Assembly (NCBI RefSeq): GCF_013409005.1
Contig: NZ_JACBZO010000001.1
Coordinates: forward strand, 1,364,001 to 1,428,000
Reading direction: 5' to 3'
Source of the DNA: Demequina lutea
Lineage (GTDB): Bacteria; Actinomycetota; Actinomycetes; Actinomycetales; Demequinaceae
DNA length: 64,000 nt
Positions 16,708-26,491 of the stretch are shown here, piece by piece (position 1 is the first letter of the stretch; every line of letters begins with the position of its first letter). The position numbers and the translations under genes were made by a program. The notes under the pieces are model-generated. The model was not told the DNA's origin. It saw nothing but the letters and a program-made list of their open reading frames with translations, and did not search any database.

Positions 16708-18690
16708 TCACTTGTATTTGAGGTAGATCGTGGTATCTACCTCGACCTTTGGTGGTCCGGGGTCAGGAGTTTGAGCGACGATGATCTTGTTATCCGTCTC
16801 CGGGCCGTTAATGAAAGTGTTCCACTGCGGTGAGATGTCGACCTTAAGGCCCGAACTGTCCGCCAGCGCCCGTGCCTGCGCGACGGTGGATCCAACGAAG
16901 TCGGGCACCTGGACCTGGGGCTTGCCTTCGGACACGTAGAGGGTGATGGTGGCCGTTCGCGTCGACGCCGAGCCCGCCGCGGGGTCGGTCTTGTAGACTT
17001 CGCCCTTGTTGACGTCGAGAGTGCGTCCTGTCTGCGTAATTACGTTCATGTTGAACGCGGCGAGCTGGGCCTTGGCCTGCTCCTCGGTGAGCCCCTTGAG
17101 GTCGGGTATCGTGATCGGCTGGGGGCCCTGAGAGACGACCATGTTGATCGGCAGGTCGTGCCGGACGGAGGTGTCGGCGACGGGGTCGGTCGACATGACC
17201 TGGCCACTTGGCACCGTGTCGGAGTACACCCTGTCCGTCGTGCCCACCGAGAATTCGGCCTTGGACAACGCGTCGATCGCGTCGCCCTCGGTCTTGCCAA
17301 CCACCCCTGGCACGATCTGCATGCGGGGCCCTTCGGAGAGCACAATTTTGACGGTGTCGTTCTTGGCAATGCGTTCCTGCGCGGCGGGTGACGTGCGGAT
17401 GACGATGCCTGCGGGAACCGCGTCCGAGTATTCGGTGATCACGATCGCATTCAGACCCGCGGCGCTCAGGATCGCTTGGGCCTCGTCGGCCGTCTTCTCC
17501 GTGACGGGAGGGACGATCGTGTACGCGCCGGGGCCTTGAGTGTTGTACCACCACGCGCCAAGCCCGAGAGTGAGCAAGAGCGCGGCGACAATGGCGACGA
17601 CCCATAGGGTCCACCGCGGACGGCTACGTGCTGGGGCAACGGCGTCGGGGTCGTCGTCGATGAGTTCTGCCTCGACCGGCGCAAACAGCGGCTCGTTGAG
17701 TCCGATCGGCAACGCGATCGTCGAGCCCGGAGGCGTGAGGTCGAACACGGTGGTGGCGTCGGCGTCGTCGTCGGCGTCGTCGACGAGGCGATAGGTGCCG
17801 GACGGAGGGTCCGCCTTGCGGTCGAGAGTCGGCTCGTCGATCATCGCTCGTGTCTGCCTGACCATCGCGAGAGCGGCGGTGGCGTTCGATGGGCGGCCGG
17901 CGGGGTCGCGCGAGGCGAGAGTGAGCACCAGAAGATCAATCTCCGCGGGGAGCCAAGGAGCGTACGTCGATGGCGCGGGCACGTCTTCGTGCACGTGCCG
18001 TGTCGCAACTTCGATCGCCGACGGCGCCGTGAAGGGCTGCCTGCCAGTCAGCGCCTCGAAGAGCATGATCCCGACCGCATAGACGTCAGTGCGGGCGTCG
18101 GCCTCGCCGCGTTGAACAAGCTCGGGCGCGAGGTAGGCGACGGTTCCCATGACGGTTCCGGTCGACGTTGACGTCACCTCGGTGACCGCGCGTGCCAGGC
18201 CGAAGTCGGCGAGCTTGGGCCTGCCGTCCTCGTCGATCAGCACGTTTTCGGGCTTGACGTCCCTGTGGACGAGCCCGAGGCGATGCGCCGCGGACAGGGC
18301 GTCCAGAATCGCGTCGATCATCGCGAGCGATTCGCCCACGGTGAGAGTCGATTCGTGGAGTAGTCGCGTGCGAAGGTTCTCGCCGTCGACGTATTCCATC
18401 GTGAGGTACGAAAGGTCGCCGTCGGTTCCTTGGTCGTAGACCCGCACCAGGCCTGGGTGCGTGAGCCTTGCCGCAGCCTTCGCTTCTCGCCTGAAGCGAG
18501 AGGCAAACTCACCTTGCTCGGAGTCCCGGCCAAAGGCGGCGTGCATGACCTTGACCGCGACGAGGCGCTCGAGACGCTTGTCGAGAGCCAGATACACCGT
18601 CGCCATGCCGCCCGCGGCGATGCGTTCGCGCACCTCGTAGCGGCCGTCGATGAGACGGCCCAACAGGGGGTCGGTCAGAGTTTCGGCCAC
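16708..18690 (-). CDS. pknL: Ser/Thr protein kinase with four PASTA domains (PknL-like)
   Basis: A 660-residue transmembrane kinase. The cytoplasmic kinase domain (15-275) has the glycine loop IAAGGMATVYLA, K47, HRDVKPEN (D144), DFG (162-164) and a Thr/Ser-rich activation loop before APE. An acidic linker leads to one transmembrane helix (about 360-382) and four extracellular PASTA repeats to the C-terminus, which in this class sense muropeptides or lipid II. Gene context with an Rv2175c-like protein, a prenyl synthase and aroG matches the mycobacterial pknL locus, so I use that symbol; M. tuberculosis PknL itself has a different extracellular part, so orthology is inferred mainly from context. 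Confidence 0.93.
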   Translation of the reverse strand: MAETLTDPLLGRLIDGRYEVRERIAAGGMATVYLALDKRLERLVAVKVMHAAFGRDSEQGEFASRFRREAKAAARLTHPGLVRVYDQGTDGDLSYLTMEYVDGENLRTRLLHESTLTVGESLAMIDAILDALSAAHRLGLVHRDVKPENVLIDEDGRPKLADFGLARAVTEVTSTSTGTVMGTVAYLAPELVQRGEADARTDVYAVGIMLFEALTGRQPFTAPSAIEVATRHVHEDVPAPSTYAPWLPAEIDLLVLTLASRDPAGRPSNATAALAMVRQTRAMIDEPTLDRKADPPSGTYRLVDDADDDADATTVFDLTPPGSTIALPIGLNEPLFAPVEAELIDDDPDAVAPARSRPRWTLWVVAIVAALLLTLGLGAWWYNTQGPGAYTIVPPVTEKTADEAQAILSAAGLNAIVITEYSDAVPAGIVIRTSPAAQERIAKNDTVKIVLSEGPRMQIVPGVVGKTEGDAIDALSKAEFSVGTTDRVYSDTVPSGQVMSTDPVADTSVRHDLPINMVVSQGPQPITIPDLKGLTEEQAKAQLAAFNMNVITQTGRTLDVNKGEVYKTDPAAGSASTRTATITLYVSEGKPQVQVPDFVGSTVAQARALADSSGLKVDISPQWNTFINGPETDNKIIVAQTPDPGPPKVEVDTTIYLKYK

Positions 18691-18746
18691 GGTCTCATCA
18701 TAGGTTCTCGAATGGGGGCATCGGGGAGGTCCGTGTGGTTTGTGGC

Positions 18747-20036
18747 CTACTTGAAACGCGCCATCAACGTGACGACCGACGCGACGTACTGCCTGGTATC
18801 GGGGTTGAGTCCGCGCTGGCGAACCGACAGTTCTCCCTGGTAGTAGCCCGCGATTGCAGTTTCAACGGGGGTGCCATTGCGCAGCAACTGCCTGAGGATG
18901 GCTACGCCCGCCGTAGCGTTGTCTTGCGCGATCAGCAGGTTCAAGGGCCTGCCAACAAGGCCCGATGCCCACTCGCCCGACGTGGGGATGACCTGCATGC
19001 ACCCGAGCGCGTTGGCGGAGGACACGGCGCGTTGGTTGAAGCCGGACTCCTGGTACGCGATTGCCTGCGCGAGCGCGGGGTCGACGCCCATTGCATTGGC
19101 GGTGTCGATGACGAGTTGTTGCATCTGCACCCTGCTGGGTACGTCCATGGCGTTGAGGGTCGCCTTGTTGACGTTGGCGGCGGCGACCACGTCTGCCGGG
19201 TAGGTGTACCCGAGGAACGTGTCACCGACGAGCCCTGTGGGTACGCCGCCAGGAATCGTGAGGCTCTGGCCGGTGCGAATGATCGAGGGGTTCGTCATCG
19301 CATTTGCCGAGGCGATTGCCGACACCGAGGTGCCAAAGCGCGCGGCGATTCCCGACAGCGTGTCCCCCCTGACCACGATGTAGGTCGACGCTGGTGTTGG
19401 GGCGAGAGCCGAGGTCGAACCATTCGTCGACACGAGGGGTGCCGTCGCACCCGCAGGGATGGTGAGCGGCTGGTTGACCCGAATGAGCGAGGGGTTTGCC
19501 ACACCATTGAGCTGTGCAAGCCCGGCCACCGACGTGCCGAGCTTTTGGGCGATTGACCAGAGAGTGTCGCCCAACTGCACCACGTACGTGGCCGCCATGG
19601 TGTTCGAGGGTGCAAGGGAAGCGGCGGCGCCCCCTGGGATCGCGAGGGCCTCGCCGATCCGAATCAACGTGGAATTTGCCATGCCGTTCGCCAGCTGAAG
19701 GGCAGCCACGGAGGTGTGAAACCTCGTGGCGATGGCCCATAGGGTGTCGCCCTTGGCGACGACATACGTTTTCGGTGCGGATGCGGCGACCGGCGTCGCC
19801 GAGCCGTCGGGGAGTGTGAGGTGCTGGCCGGCGTAGATCGTCGCCCGCGCGTCGAGGTTGTTGGACGCGACGATCGTGGACACGCTCACGCCATGCCCAC
19901 GGGCGATCGCGGTGACCGTGTCGCCCGGCTGAACCACATAGTCCTGCGCGTATGCGGGCGCAGCGACGAGCGCAAGCGCCGCGGTCGCGGTCAGGGATGT
20001 GGAAACGGTGCGAAGGCCCGCAGTCTTGAGGTCCAT
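18747..20036 (-). CDS. Secreted LysM-repeat protein with lytic transglycosylase domain
   Basis: A 429-residue exported protein. The start at 20036 has GGAGG nine bases upstream and gives a clean signal peptide (1-30, ending AYA). Four LysM repeats follow (roughly 32-75, 85-130, 140-185 and 200-245), each with a GDT core, for binding peptidoglycan. The C-terminal 130 residues form an SLT-type domain with the catalytic Glu in YQESGF, then NALGCMQVIPTSG and IAGYYQG. It should cut glycan strands with muramidase-like chemistry. Same strand as the PASTA kinase 56 bp downstream, which fits a cell-wall module. Confidence 0.93.
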   Translation of the reverse strand: MDLKTAGLRTVSTSLTATAALALVAAPAYAQDYVVQPGDTVTAIARGHGVSVSTIVASNNLDARATIYAGQHLTLPDGSATPVAASAPKTYVVAKGDTLWAIATRFHTSVAALQLANGMANSTLIRIGEALAIPGGAAASLAPSNTMAATYVVQLGDTLWSIAQKLGTSVAGLAQLNGVANPSLIRVNQPLTIPAGATAPLVSTNGSTSALAPTPASTYIVVRGDTLSGIAARFGTSVSAIASANAMTNPSIIRTGQSLTIPGGVPTGLVGDTFLGYTYPADVVAAANVNKATLNAMDVPSRVQMQQLVIDTANAMGVDPALAQAIAYQESGFNQRAVSSANALGCMQVIPTSGEWASGLVGRPLNLLIAQDNATAGVAILRQLLRNGTPVETAIAGYYQGELSVRQRGLNPDTRQYVASVVTLMARFK

Positions 20037-20166
20037 GTGGAGTAGCCTCCGGCCGTGCAGTGACTGGTGATGCACAAGTGGTGCATGTGTCTAATGTGAC
20101 AAGAGTGACTGTAGGGGATTTGCGCCGGGCGCACAAGACGTGCCCCAGGGTGGCTACCCTGGGGGC

Positions 20167-20508
20167 GTGACCGAATGGATGAGTGTTCCCGAATGTGCCG
20201 AGGCGCTCGGCGTGTCCCTGTCCCGCGTGCGTGAGCTGCTGAAGGACCGCAACCTCGTGGCGACGAGGAGGGGAGAGAACAACGCCGTCTATCTGCCGGC
20301 GGGGCAAATCATGGACGGCGAAGAGGCCCGATATGTCCTCGCTACAGTGCGTGGCACCGTCATGGTGCTCGCCGACCTGGGCTATTCGGACGACGATATT
20401 GTCACCTGGCTGGTGAGTCAGCACGAGGAGCTTGAGGGCAGCCCGCTCGATGCGTTGAGGGCCGGTCAGAGGGCCCACGTGAGGCGTTTGGCCCAGACGG
20501 CGCTGTAG
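20167..20508 (+). CDS. Rv2175c-like winged-helix DNA-binding protein
   Basis: A 113-residue protein from a GTG at 20167 (an ATG at 20179 or an upstream start at 20140 remain possible). The N-terminal helix-turn-helix reads WMSVPECAEALGVSLSRVRE, followed by a beta wing NNAVYLPAGQI and a C-terminal domain with LGYSDDDIVTWL. In M. tuberculosis Rv2175c is a DNA-binding substrate of PknL encoded beside it; here it is divergent from the LysM gene and near the PASTA kinase. Phospho-regulation here is an inference from that context. Confidence 0.88.
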   Translation: MTEWMSVPECAEALGVSLSRVRELLKDRNLVATRRGENNAVYLPAGQIMDGEEARYVLATVRGTVMVLADLGYSDDDIVTWLVSQHEELEGSPLDALRAGQRAHVRRLAQTAL

Positions 20509-20553
20509 GAACCGAGCGGCCCCGACGGGCTGCCGTGGCGGCCGCCACGACTG

Positions 20554-21612
20554 TCAGGAAGCCCGCGCGGCCATCGCCTCGAAGACCGCGACCAGTTGCG
20601 CGCGGTCATCGGGATCCATGGTGATCTCTTCGAGGCCGGACGTCGCCTCAGATGTGTGGCGCGAGATCTCGGCTTCTGCGGCGTCGATCGTGCCGGATCG
20701 CACCATGACGTCGACCGCAAGGGCAACGGACTTGGCGTCTCCGCCCAGTGCGTTCACGAGACGTTCGCGGTCTTGGGCGTCTGCCACCGAGAATGCGTGG
20801 CCGAGAAGGAGTGTCCGCTTGCCCTCTCTGAGGTCGTCTCCCGCAGGCTTCCCAGTCTCCGCCTCCGAGCCAATAACTCCCAGGACGTCGTCCCTCAATT
20901 GAAAGGCGACGCCTAGGGGGACGCCAACGGCCGCCCACGCGTCTACCTGTTCGGGAGTGCATCCTGCGAGCGCTGCGCCTATGGCGAGCGGACCGACCGT
21001 CGTGTAGGAAGCCGTCTTGGCGCGCATGACCGCGAGAATCGCCTCGCGTTCTTCTGCTAAGAGTTCGACGGGCTGCGCCGCGAGGCGTAGGTCGAGATAC
21101 TGACCGGCCGTGCAGACGGTAGCCATGGTGGTGAAACGGTCTCCTACGGCAGCCGCGACCTTGGCTTCGACGCCCGCGAGCGCGCCGACGAGCTCACCCA
21201 TACACGCCATCAGCGCAAGGTCTCCCGCAAGGATCGCGCCGCTCGTGCCAAAACGAGCGGAATCGCCGCGCCATCCGGATTCCAGGTGAAGGCCCTCGAT
21301 GACGCGGTGGGTGGAGGGCAGCCCCCTGCGCATGTCCGAGTCGTCGAGAACGTCGTCGTGAATCAGTGCGGCGACCTGGAAGAGCTCGAGCGCCGCCGCG
21401 ATTCGCAGCGCGACGTCTTCCCTGACGCCGCCAGCCGCCGTATGGCTCATGATCAGGAGCGTCGATCGCAGCCTCTTGCCCTTAGATGCGAGAACGGATA
21501 GCGGTTCAAGGAGATCGAGGTTGAGGCCTGCCATGGGTGCGACGGATTGTGTGAGGCGTTTCAAGGCCTCGCCCACGGCGCTTCCGACTCGTTCTGGAGT
21601 GGTGTGCTGCAT
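20554..21612 (-). CDS. Polyprenyl diphosphate synthase (trans-type)
   Basis: A 352-residue isoprenoid chain-elongating enzyme starting MQHTTPERVG at 21612; upstream in-frame codons to 22173 are antisense to the DUF4192 gene. The first aspartate motif is HDDVLDDSDMRRG (D86, D87, D90) and the second is QLRDDVLG near 240, with GKRLR near 44-48. It condenses IPP onto allylic diphosphates; the residue before the first motif (LIHDD) does not settle product length, which could be geranylgeranyl or longer. Same neighbourhood as the mycobacterial idsA2 near Rv2175c. Confidence 0.92.
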   Translation of the reverse strand: MQHTTPERVGSAVGEALKRLTQSVAPMAGLNLDLLEPLSVLASKGKRLRSTLLIMSHTAAGGVREDVALRIAAALELFQVAALIHDDVLDDSDMRRGLPSTHRVIEGLHLESGWRGDSARFGTSGAILAGDLALMACMGELVGALAGVEAKVAAAVGDRFTTMATVCTAGQYLDLRLAAQPVELLAEEREAILAVMRAKTASYTTVGPLAIGAALAGCTPEQVDAWAAVGVPLGVAFQLRDDVLGVIGSEAETGKPAGDDLREGKRTLLLGHAFSVADAQDRERLVNALGGDAKSVALAVDVMVRSGTIDAAEAEISRHTSEATSGLEEITMDPDDRAQLVAVFEAMAARAS

Positions 21613-21720
21613 GACCGCCAGCCTAGGGGAGCGTCGTGCCCAGGACCCGAGTTTGCGCGTTGCCCTCACCCCACTCTGCCGAGCGGCCTCGCGTTCTGCC
21701 AGCCAATGCAGTCTTGTCCT

Positions 21721-22842
21721 ATGTCGGTTCACGTGCGTACTCCTGGCGAACTCATCGCGTCCATTCCCGTGCTTCTGGGCTTCGTGCCGCTCGACTCGAT
21801 CGTCGTTGTCGGCATCGGTACGTCCGGGCGCGTCGCTCCCATCGTCCGCCTCGACAGGGACGATTGCCTGATCGCCGAACTCGCGAAGAGTGTCGCAAGT
21901 GCGGTGGTCGGTCACTTGGCGCGCGCACGAGCCACGAGCGTCGTCCTGGTGAGTTTCAGGCATGGAGGTGAGCCGCTCCAGTGCGTAGCCCTCGACACGC
22001 TGAGATCGCTGCTCGGCGGGCACATCGAAGTGGCCGACGCGTGGGTCGTGGCAAGCGGGCGCTTTCGTGCCCCCGAGTGCCCCGATCGAGGTTGTTGTCC
22101 CGACGGAGGCAGGGCGGTCCCTGCGGCACCGGTCGGGGTGCCCGCTTACGGTTCCCCACACGTCACCTCCCACGGCTCACGCGAGATCCGTGCGTCCCGT
22201 GCACCAGGCGATCGGCGAAAGAGGGCGCGAGCGGCTTACAAGCGCGCATGGCGTGCGCGGGCAACCGCGCAGCAGGCGAGAGGCGCGGTGCAAAATTTGA
22301 CCGGCGGGTCGCCTGACCCGCGAGAGCCTGAACGCCGCGCGGCGTTAGCACGCTGGCGACTCGAGAAGCTCGACGGCTGGCGTGAAGCGCTTTCGCACGC
22401 GGCCGCCGGAATCTTGCCAAGCGACGCCGAGACAGGCAAACTCGCCGCAGGCCTGTCCGACATTGTGGTGAGGGATGCCGCCGTGATCTCCATGGTCCCC
22501 GGAAGAGGTGCGGTGGCGAACGCCCTCTGCGAAGATCCTGCGACGCCAGGGGTTCGCGAGGCGTTGTCAGTCATGATCGCGGCGGAGGCCGCGGTGCGAC
22601 CGCGAGAGGCGGATGTCTTGGCGCTCGTGGCGCTCGCGGAACACGTCGCTTCACTGTGTGATGAGGGGGCTGCGCCCGCATTGACTCTCGCGGGTCTCGC
22701 ACTGTGGTGGAGTGGGGACGACTCGACGGCCGAACACGCCATCGCGTGCGCGCTCGCGGCGGGGCCGGGCTATCGTTTGGCGGAGCTCGTAGCCTGCGCG
22801 CTCGAAGCGCACATGCCGCCGGGATGGATTGCCGCCGCATAG
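21721..22842 (+). CDS. DUF4192 family protein
   Basis: A protein of about 373 residues of unknown function. The DUF4192 N-terminus is visible as VRTPGELIASIPVLLGFVPL then DSIVVVG, and the acidic C-terminal half has PALTLAGLALWWSGDDSTAE. A basic insert (about 160-215) rich in Arg and Ala joins the two parts. No catalytic motif is recognised. The start at 21721 is a choice among ATGs at 21706 and 21721, neither with a good ribosome binding site. Divergent from the prenyl synthase (108 bp) and upstream of rpoD. Confidence 0.85.
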   Translation: MSVHVRTPGELIASIPVLLGFVPLDSIVVVGIGTSGRVAPIVRLDRDDCLIAELAKSVASAVVGHLARARATSVVLVSFRHGGEPLQCVALDTLRSLLGGHIEVADAWVVASGRFRAPECPDRGCCPDGGRAVPAAPVGVPAYGSPHVTSHGSREIRASRAPGDRRKRARAAYKRAWRARATAQQARGAVQNLTGGSPDPREPERRAALARWRLEKLDGWREALSHAAAGILPSDAETGKLAAGLSDIVVRDAAVISMVPGRGAVANALCEDPATPGVREALSVMIAAEAAVRPREADVLALVALAEHVASLCDEGAAPALTLAGLALWWSGDDSTAEHAIACALAAGPGYRLAELVACALEAHMPPGWIAAA

Positions 22843-22918
22843 TTCGCATATGGGGCAGCAACCACCCTGAGGGGTGCGGATGGCACGAATCCTGCGTTTC
22901 GTACGTTGACAAAGGCGC

Positions 22919-22924
22919 TACAAT
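22919..22924 (+). promoter_or_regulatory. Candidate -10 element upstream of rpoD
   Basis: TACAAT at 22919-22924 lies about 66 bp upstream of the rpoD GTG, in an AT-richer stretch between the DUF4192 stop and rpoD. No matching -35 box was found at 16-18 bp (TTCGT-like at 22896), and a TTGACA at 22906 is only seven bases away and out of register. A weak candidate only. Confidence 0.3.
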
Positions 22925-22990
22925 TTAGTGAATTTGCTGCGCGGCTCAAGGCCACGGCAATCCCCTGAATGTTGTATCGAGAGGACGCCT

Positions 22991-24259
<1,269 letters not shown>

Positions 24260-24345
24260 GAGCCAATCGAACGATCTACGAAACTCCCTAGTATTCAGGG
24301 TGTTTCTAGTTCCGACACGCCCAACATACACCCGCACAGCGCTGT

Positions 24346-24373
24346 TAGTCCAGATATCGGACTAGGATTGTCG
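24346..24373. promoter_or_regulatory. TAGTCC/GGACTA inverted repeat upstream of the integrase
   Basis: TAGTCC (24346-24351) and GGACTA (24359-24364) form a 6-bp inverted repeat with a 7-nt spacer, followed by ATTGTCG (24367-24373), one base before the integrase ATG. The mirror arrangement CGACAATTAGTCC occurs at 33006-33018 inside the other end. It may be an integrase arm-type site or a repressor operator over the integrase start. Confidence 0.45.
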
Positions 24374-24374
24374 T

Positions 24375-25271
24375 ATGTCAAACACGGTGACGTCTGACCT
24401 GATCGACTCGTGGGTTCTCCACCTACGCGCCGAGCGCAAAGCTGCCCAGACCATCAAGTCCTACACCACGGGGGTCTACGGGCTCATGGAATGGTGCGCC
24501 TCTCAAGGTGCCACGCCTGAGATCACGCGGGCAAACGTGAATGGCTACGTCGCGCACATGCTCGAAGCCGGACGCGAACCGGCGACCGCCAGAGCCCGCC
24601 AACTCGGAGTGCGTCGGTTCAGCGCATGGCTGACCGATGAGGGGGAGATGGCCGCAGATCCGCTCGTGGGCATCAAGGCGCCGAAACTTGACTCCAAGGT
24701 CGTGCACCCGCTCACCGATGACCAAATCAGAGCGCTCATTAAAGCGTGCGCGGGCAAAGACTTCCGCGACCTACGCGACACCGCCATCGTGCGCCTCATG
24801 GTCGAGACTGGCATACGGGCGGGGGAGTGCGCGTCGATCTTTCTGGCCGACTACGACAAACTAAGCGGCACCATCACCGTGCGCCGTGGCAAGGGTGGCA
24901 AGGGCCGCGTCGTGCCCTTTGGGCCACAGACAAACATCGCCATCGACCGATATATCCGCAACGGTCGCAACGGCCACACGCTCGCCACGCGCCCCGAACT
25001 TTGGCTAGGGGACCGCAAGCGCGGATTCACCTACGACGGCCTCCACAAGGCCTTGCAGGGCCGCGCACGGGCAGCCGGGATAGACGGCTTCCATCCTCAC
25101 CTCTTGCGCCACACAGCCGCCCACAGATGGCTTGCAGCAGGAGGCTCCGAAGGTGGCCTTATGGCAGTGGCGGGATGGACGCGCCCCGACATGCTCCAGC
25201 GCTACACCAAGGCCCGTGCCGCCGACCGTGCCGCCATAGAGGCCCGAGGGCTCAACCTGGGGGACATATGA
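24375..25271 (+). CDS. Tyrosine recombinase (integrase) of the element
   Basis: A 298-residue phage-type integrase. A SAM-like core-binding domain (about 5-90) precedes the catalytic domain with R148 (TGIRAGEC), K173 (RGKGGKGR), H242-x-x-R245 (HLLRHT), W268 (GWTRPD) and the nucleophile Y277 (RYTKA), so the active site is complete. There is no extended arm-binding domain before the core-binding domain, which makes it short for a phage integrase. Encoded 116 bp inside attL and reading inward. Its stop overlaps the next gene's start (ATGA, 25268-25271). Confidence 0.95.
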   Translation: MSNTVTSDLIDSWVLHLRAERKAAQTIKSYTTGVYGLMEWCASQGATPEITRANVNGYVAHMLEAGREPATARARQLGVRRFSAWLTDEGEMAADPLVGIKAPKLDSKVVHPLTDDQIRALIKACAGKDFRDLRDTAIVRLMVETGIRAGECASIFLADYDKLSGTITVRRGKGGKGRVVPFGPQTNIAIDRYIRNGRNGHTLATRPELWLGDRKRGFTYDGLHKALQGRARAAGIDGFHPHLLRHTAAHRWLAAGGSEGGLMAVAGWTRPDMLQRYTKARAADRAAIEARGLNLGDI

Positions 25272-25654
25272 GCCGCAAGCGCAAGACTGAACCATCCCCA
25301 TTGCTCCGGCGCCGTGGCGAGACTGGCAAGGGACTATTCCCGGCAGACCGTCACGCCGCAGTAGAGATTGTTGACGAACTCGGACACCGACTGGTGCGGG
25401 TCGGTCGCTTCTACGACGAACTCGACCGCACAAGAATTTGGCGGGATAGGAGCACTGTCGGCGAGCGCGTCTCCATGTACACCACGGAAGACGAGTCGGG
25501 GCTTCTCTTCACTTGCCCGGCGTGTAGTGATCGCGGTGTGGGCGTGTACTCCGTGAGCATGCAACGTCTCATCGACGTGATCGACGAACTCTGGCAAGAG
25601 GGCGCTGGGGGCGTCACCCCAACCCGTAGACTGATCACGGCGCGCGCGGTATAG
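25268..25654 (+). CDS. Hypothetical protein coupled to the integrase
   Basis: A 128-residue protein starting MSRKRKTEPSPLLRRR, very basic at its N-terminus, with a single CPAC (near 82-85) and an amphipathic C-terminus (RLIDVIDELWQEGAGG). A longer frame in this phase runs inside the integrase and was not used. I do not recognise a family. Its translational coupling to the integrase and its charged N-terminus would suit a recombination accessory factor (excisionase), but no excisionase fold is evident from sequence. Confidence 0.75.
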   Translation: MSRKRKTEPSPLLRRRGETGKGLFPADRHAAVEIVDELGHRLVRVGRFYDELDRTRIWRDRSTVGERVSMYTTEDESGLLFTCPACSDRGVGVYSVSMQRLIDVIDELWQEGAGGVTPTRRLITARAV

Positions 25655-25663
25655 CGCCACTGC

Positions 25664-25692
25664 TTGACAAACGAACTACACGGGTGTAATTC
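25664..25692 (+). promoter_or_regulatory. Candidate early promoter of the element
   Basis: TTGACA (25664-25669) is followed after exactly 17 bp by TAATTC (25687-25692), a good -35 with a poor -10 (TGTAAT overlaps at 25685-25690). It starts the gap between the integrase module and the replication operon and reads toward the latter. Confidence 0.5.
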
Positions 25693-25709
25693 TGGTGTTG
25701 AGCATGTGG

Positions 25710-25729
25710 AAGTGTGTTTAGACAAACTT
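25710..25729. promoter_or_regulatory. Near-palindrome downstream of the early promoter, possible operator
   Basis: AAGTGTGTTTAGACAAACTT is a 20-bp imperfect palindrome with 8 of 10 positions paired. It lies about 18 bp past the candidate -10. GACAAAC within it also occurs inside the promoter at 25666-25672. Its position would suit a repressor operator. Confidence 0.4.
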
Positions 25730-25820
25730 CGGACATGTGCAAGGCGAATAGCCCTTAGGGGCGGGGCCACCGTGACGGACCCTTCATCAGACGCGGGGTA
25801 GAGCGGGCTTCGGTGTCCGC

Positions 25821-25840
25821 AATCTCTGAATTTGGAGATT
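25821..25840 (+). promoter_or_regulatory. Hairpin overlapping a ribosome binding site
   Basis: AATCTC (25821-25826) pairs with GAGATT (25835-25840) across an 8-nt loop. The Shine-Dalgarno GGAG of the ATG at 25846 (25834-25837) is largely inside the 3' arm, so the stem could lower initiation. Confidence 0.35.
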
Positions 25841-25845
25841 CCCCC

Positions 25846-26136
25846 ATGTCTGAACAGACATCCGCAGCCGCAAGCCTTCTAGGCCGTATTGGCGCACACT
25901 CCAAGTGGGCAAACACCACCGACCGATCCGCAGCAACCGCAGCGGCCAGGAACGCATTCATGGAGCGTTTCGAGAACCAGGTGGACCCCCACAAAACTCT
26001 CGCGCCAGACGAGCGCGCCCGCAGGGCTCAACATGCCCGCAAGGCGTACTTCCAGCGTCTCGCACTACAGTCCGCACGCGCCCGCGCTACCAATCGCACC
26101 GAAGTAGCGCTCGCGGTGTACGGCGGTGTCGCTTAG
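25846..26136 (+). CDS. Small basic hypothetical protein of the early operon
   Basis: A 96-residue protein starting MSEQTSAAASLLGRIGAHSK, with GGAG nine bases upstream; an in-frame GTG at 25813 would add 11 residues. It is helical and Arg-rich, with DERARRAQHARKAYFQRLAL in the C-terminal half. Similar small proteins are frequent in actinobacterial prophages and plasmids, without a known role to my knowledge. First gene of the replication operon of the element. Confidence 0.8.
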   Translation: MSEQTSAAASLLGRIGAHSKWANTTDRSAATAAARNAFMERFENQVDPHKTLAPDERARRAQHARKAYFQRLALQSARARATNRTEVALAVYGGVA

Positions 26137-26491
26137 CGAACGCTCGGCCCCTCACGCTTTGGAGGGTCGCCAGGGACCGAGCGTTACCGACAAGCCAAAT
26201 CTACCGACCACCACGCATCCGGAAATCTTGACCGAGAACCGGGGAACACTGAGCAGCACCAACACCTCAATTCTACCGAGCACCGCAAGGACCAAGCGGG
26301 CTCGCCTGTTCGTCGACAGCACCGGCAGATACCGAAGCGACGACTTCGAGCTGATGCTTGCGGCTGTCGCACAGGAGGCCGAGGCTGACCGCCAATATGG
26401 TCGACCGCTCGACTACAGAGATCCCACCGGCGACCGGGCAACGTGGAACATGCTGATGACCGAAACCGCGCGGGGACGGGGGCGGCGATGA
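26126..26491 (+). CDS. Hypothetical protein of the early operon
   Basis: A 121-residue protein from a GTG at 26126 that overlaps the end of the preceding gene by 11 bases; its stop overlaps the next ATG (26488-26491). The first 60 residues are low complexity, rich in Thr, Ser and Pro; the C-terminal half (FELMLAAVAQEAEADRQYGR) is helical and acidic. No family is recognised. The double overlap supports it as a real gene, but the exact start is uncertain. Confidence 0.6.
   Translation: MSLSERSAPHALEGRQGPSVTDKPNLPTTTHPEILTENRGTLSSTNTSILPSTARTKRARLFVDSTGRYRSDDFELMLAAVAQEAEADRQYGRPLDYRDPTGDRATWNMLMTETARGRGRR

Noticed and set aside
22906..22924. TTGACA plus TACAAT upstream of rpoD as a promoter pair
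   Set aside because: The two hexamers are only seven bases apart, far too close for a -35/-10 pair.
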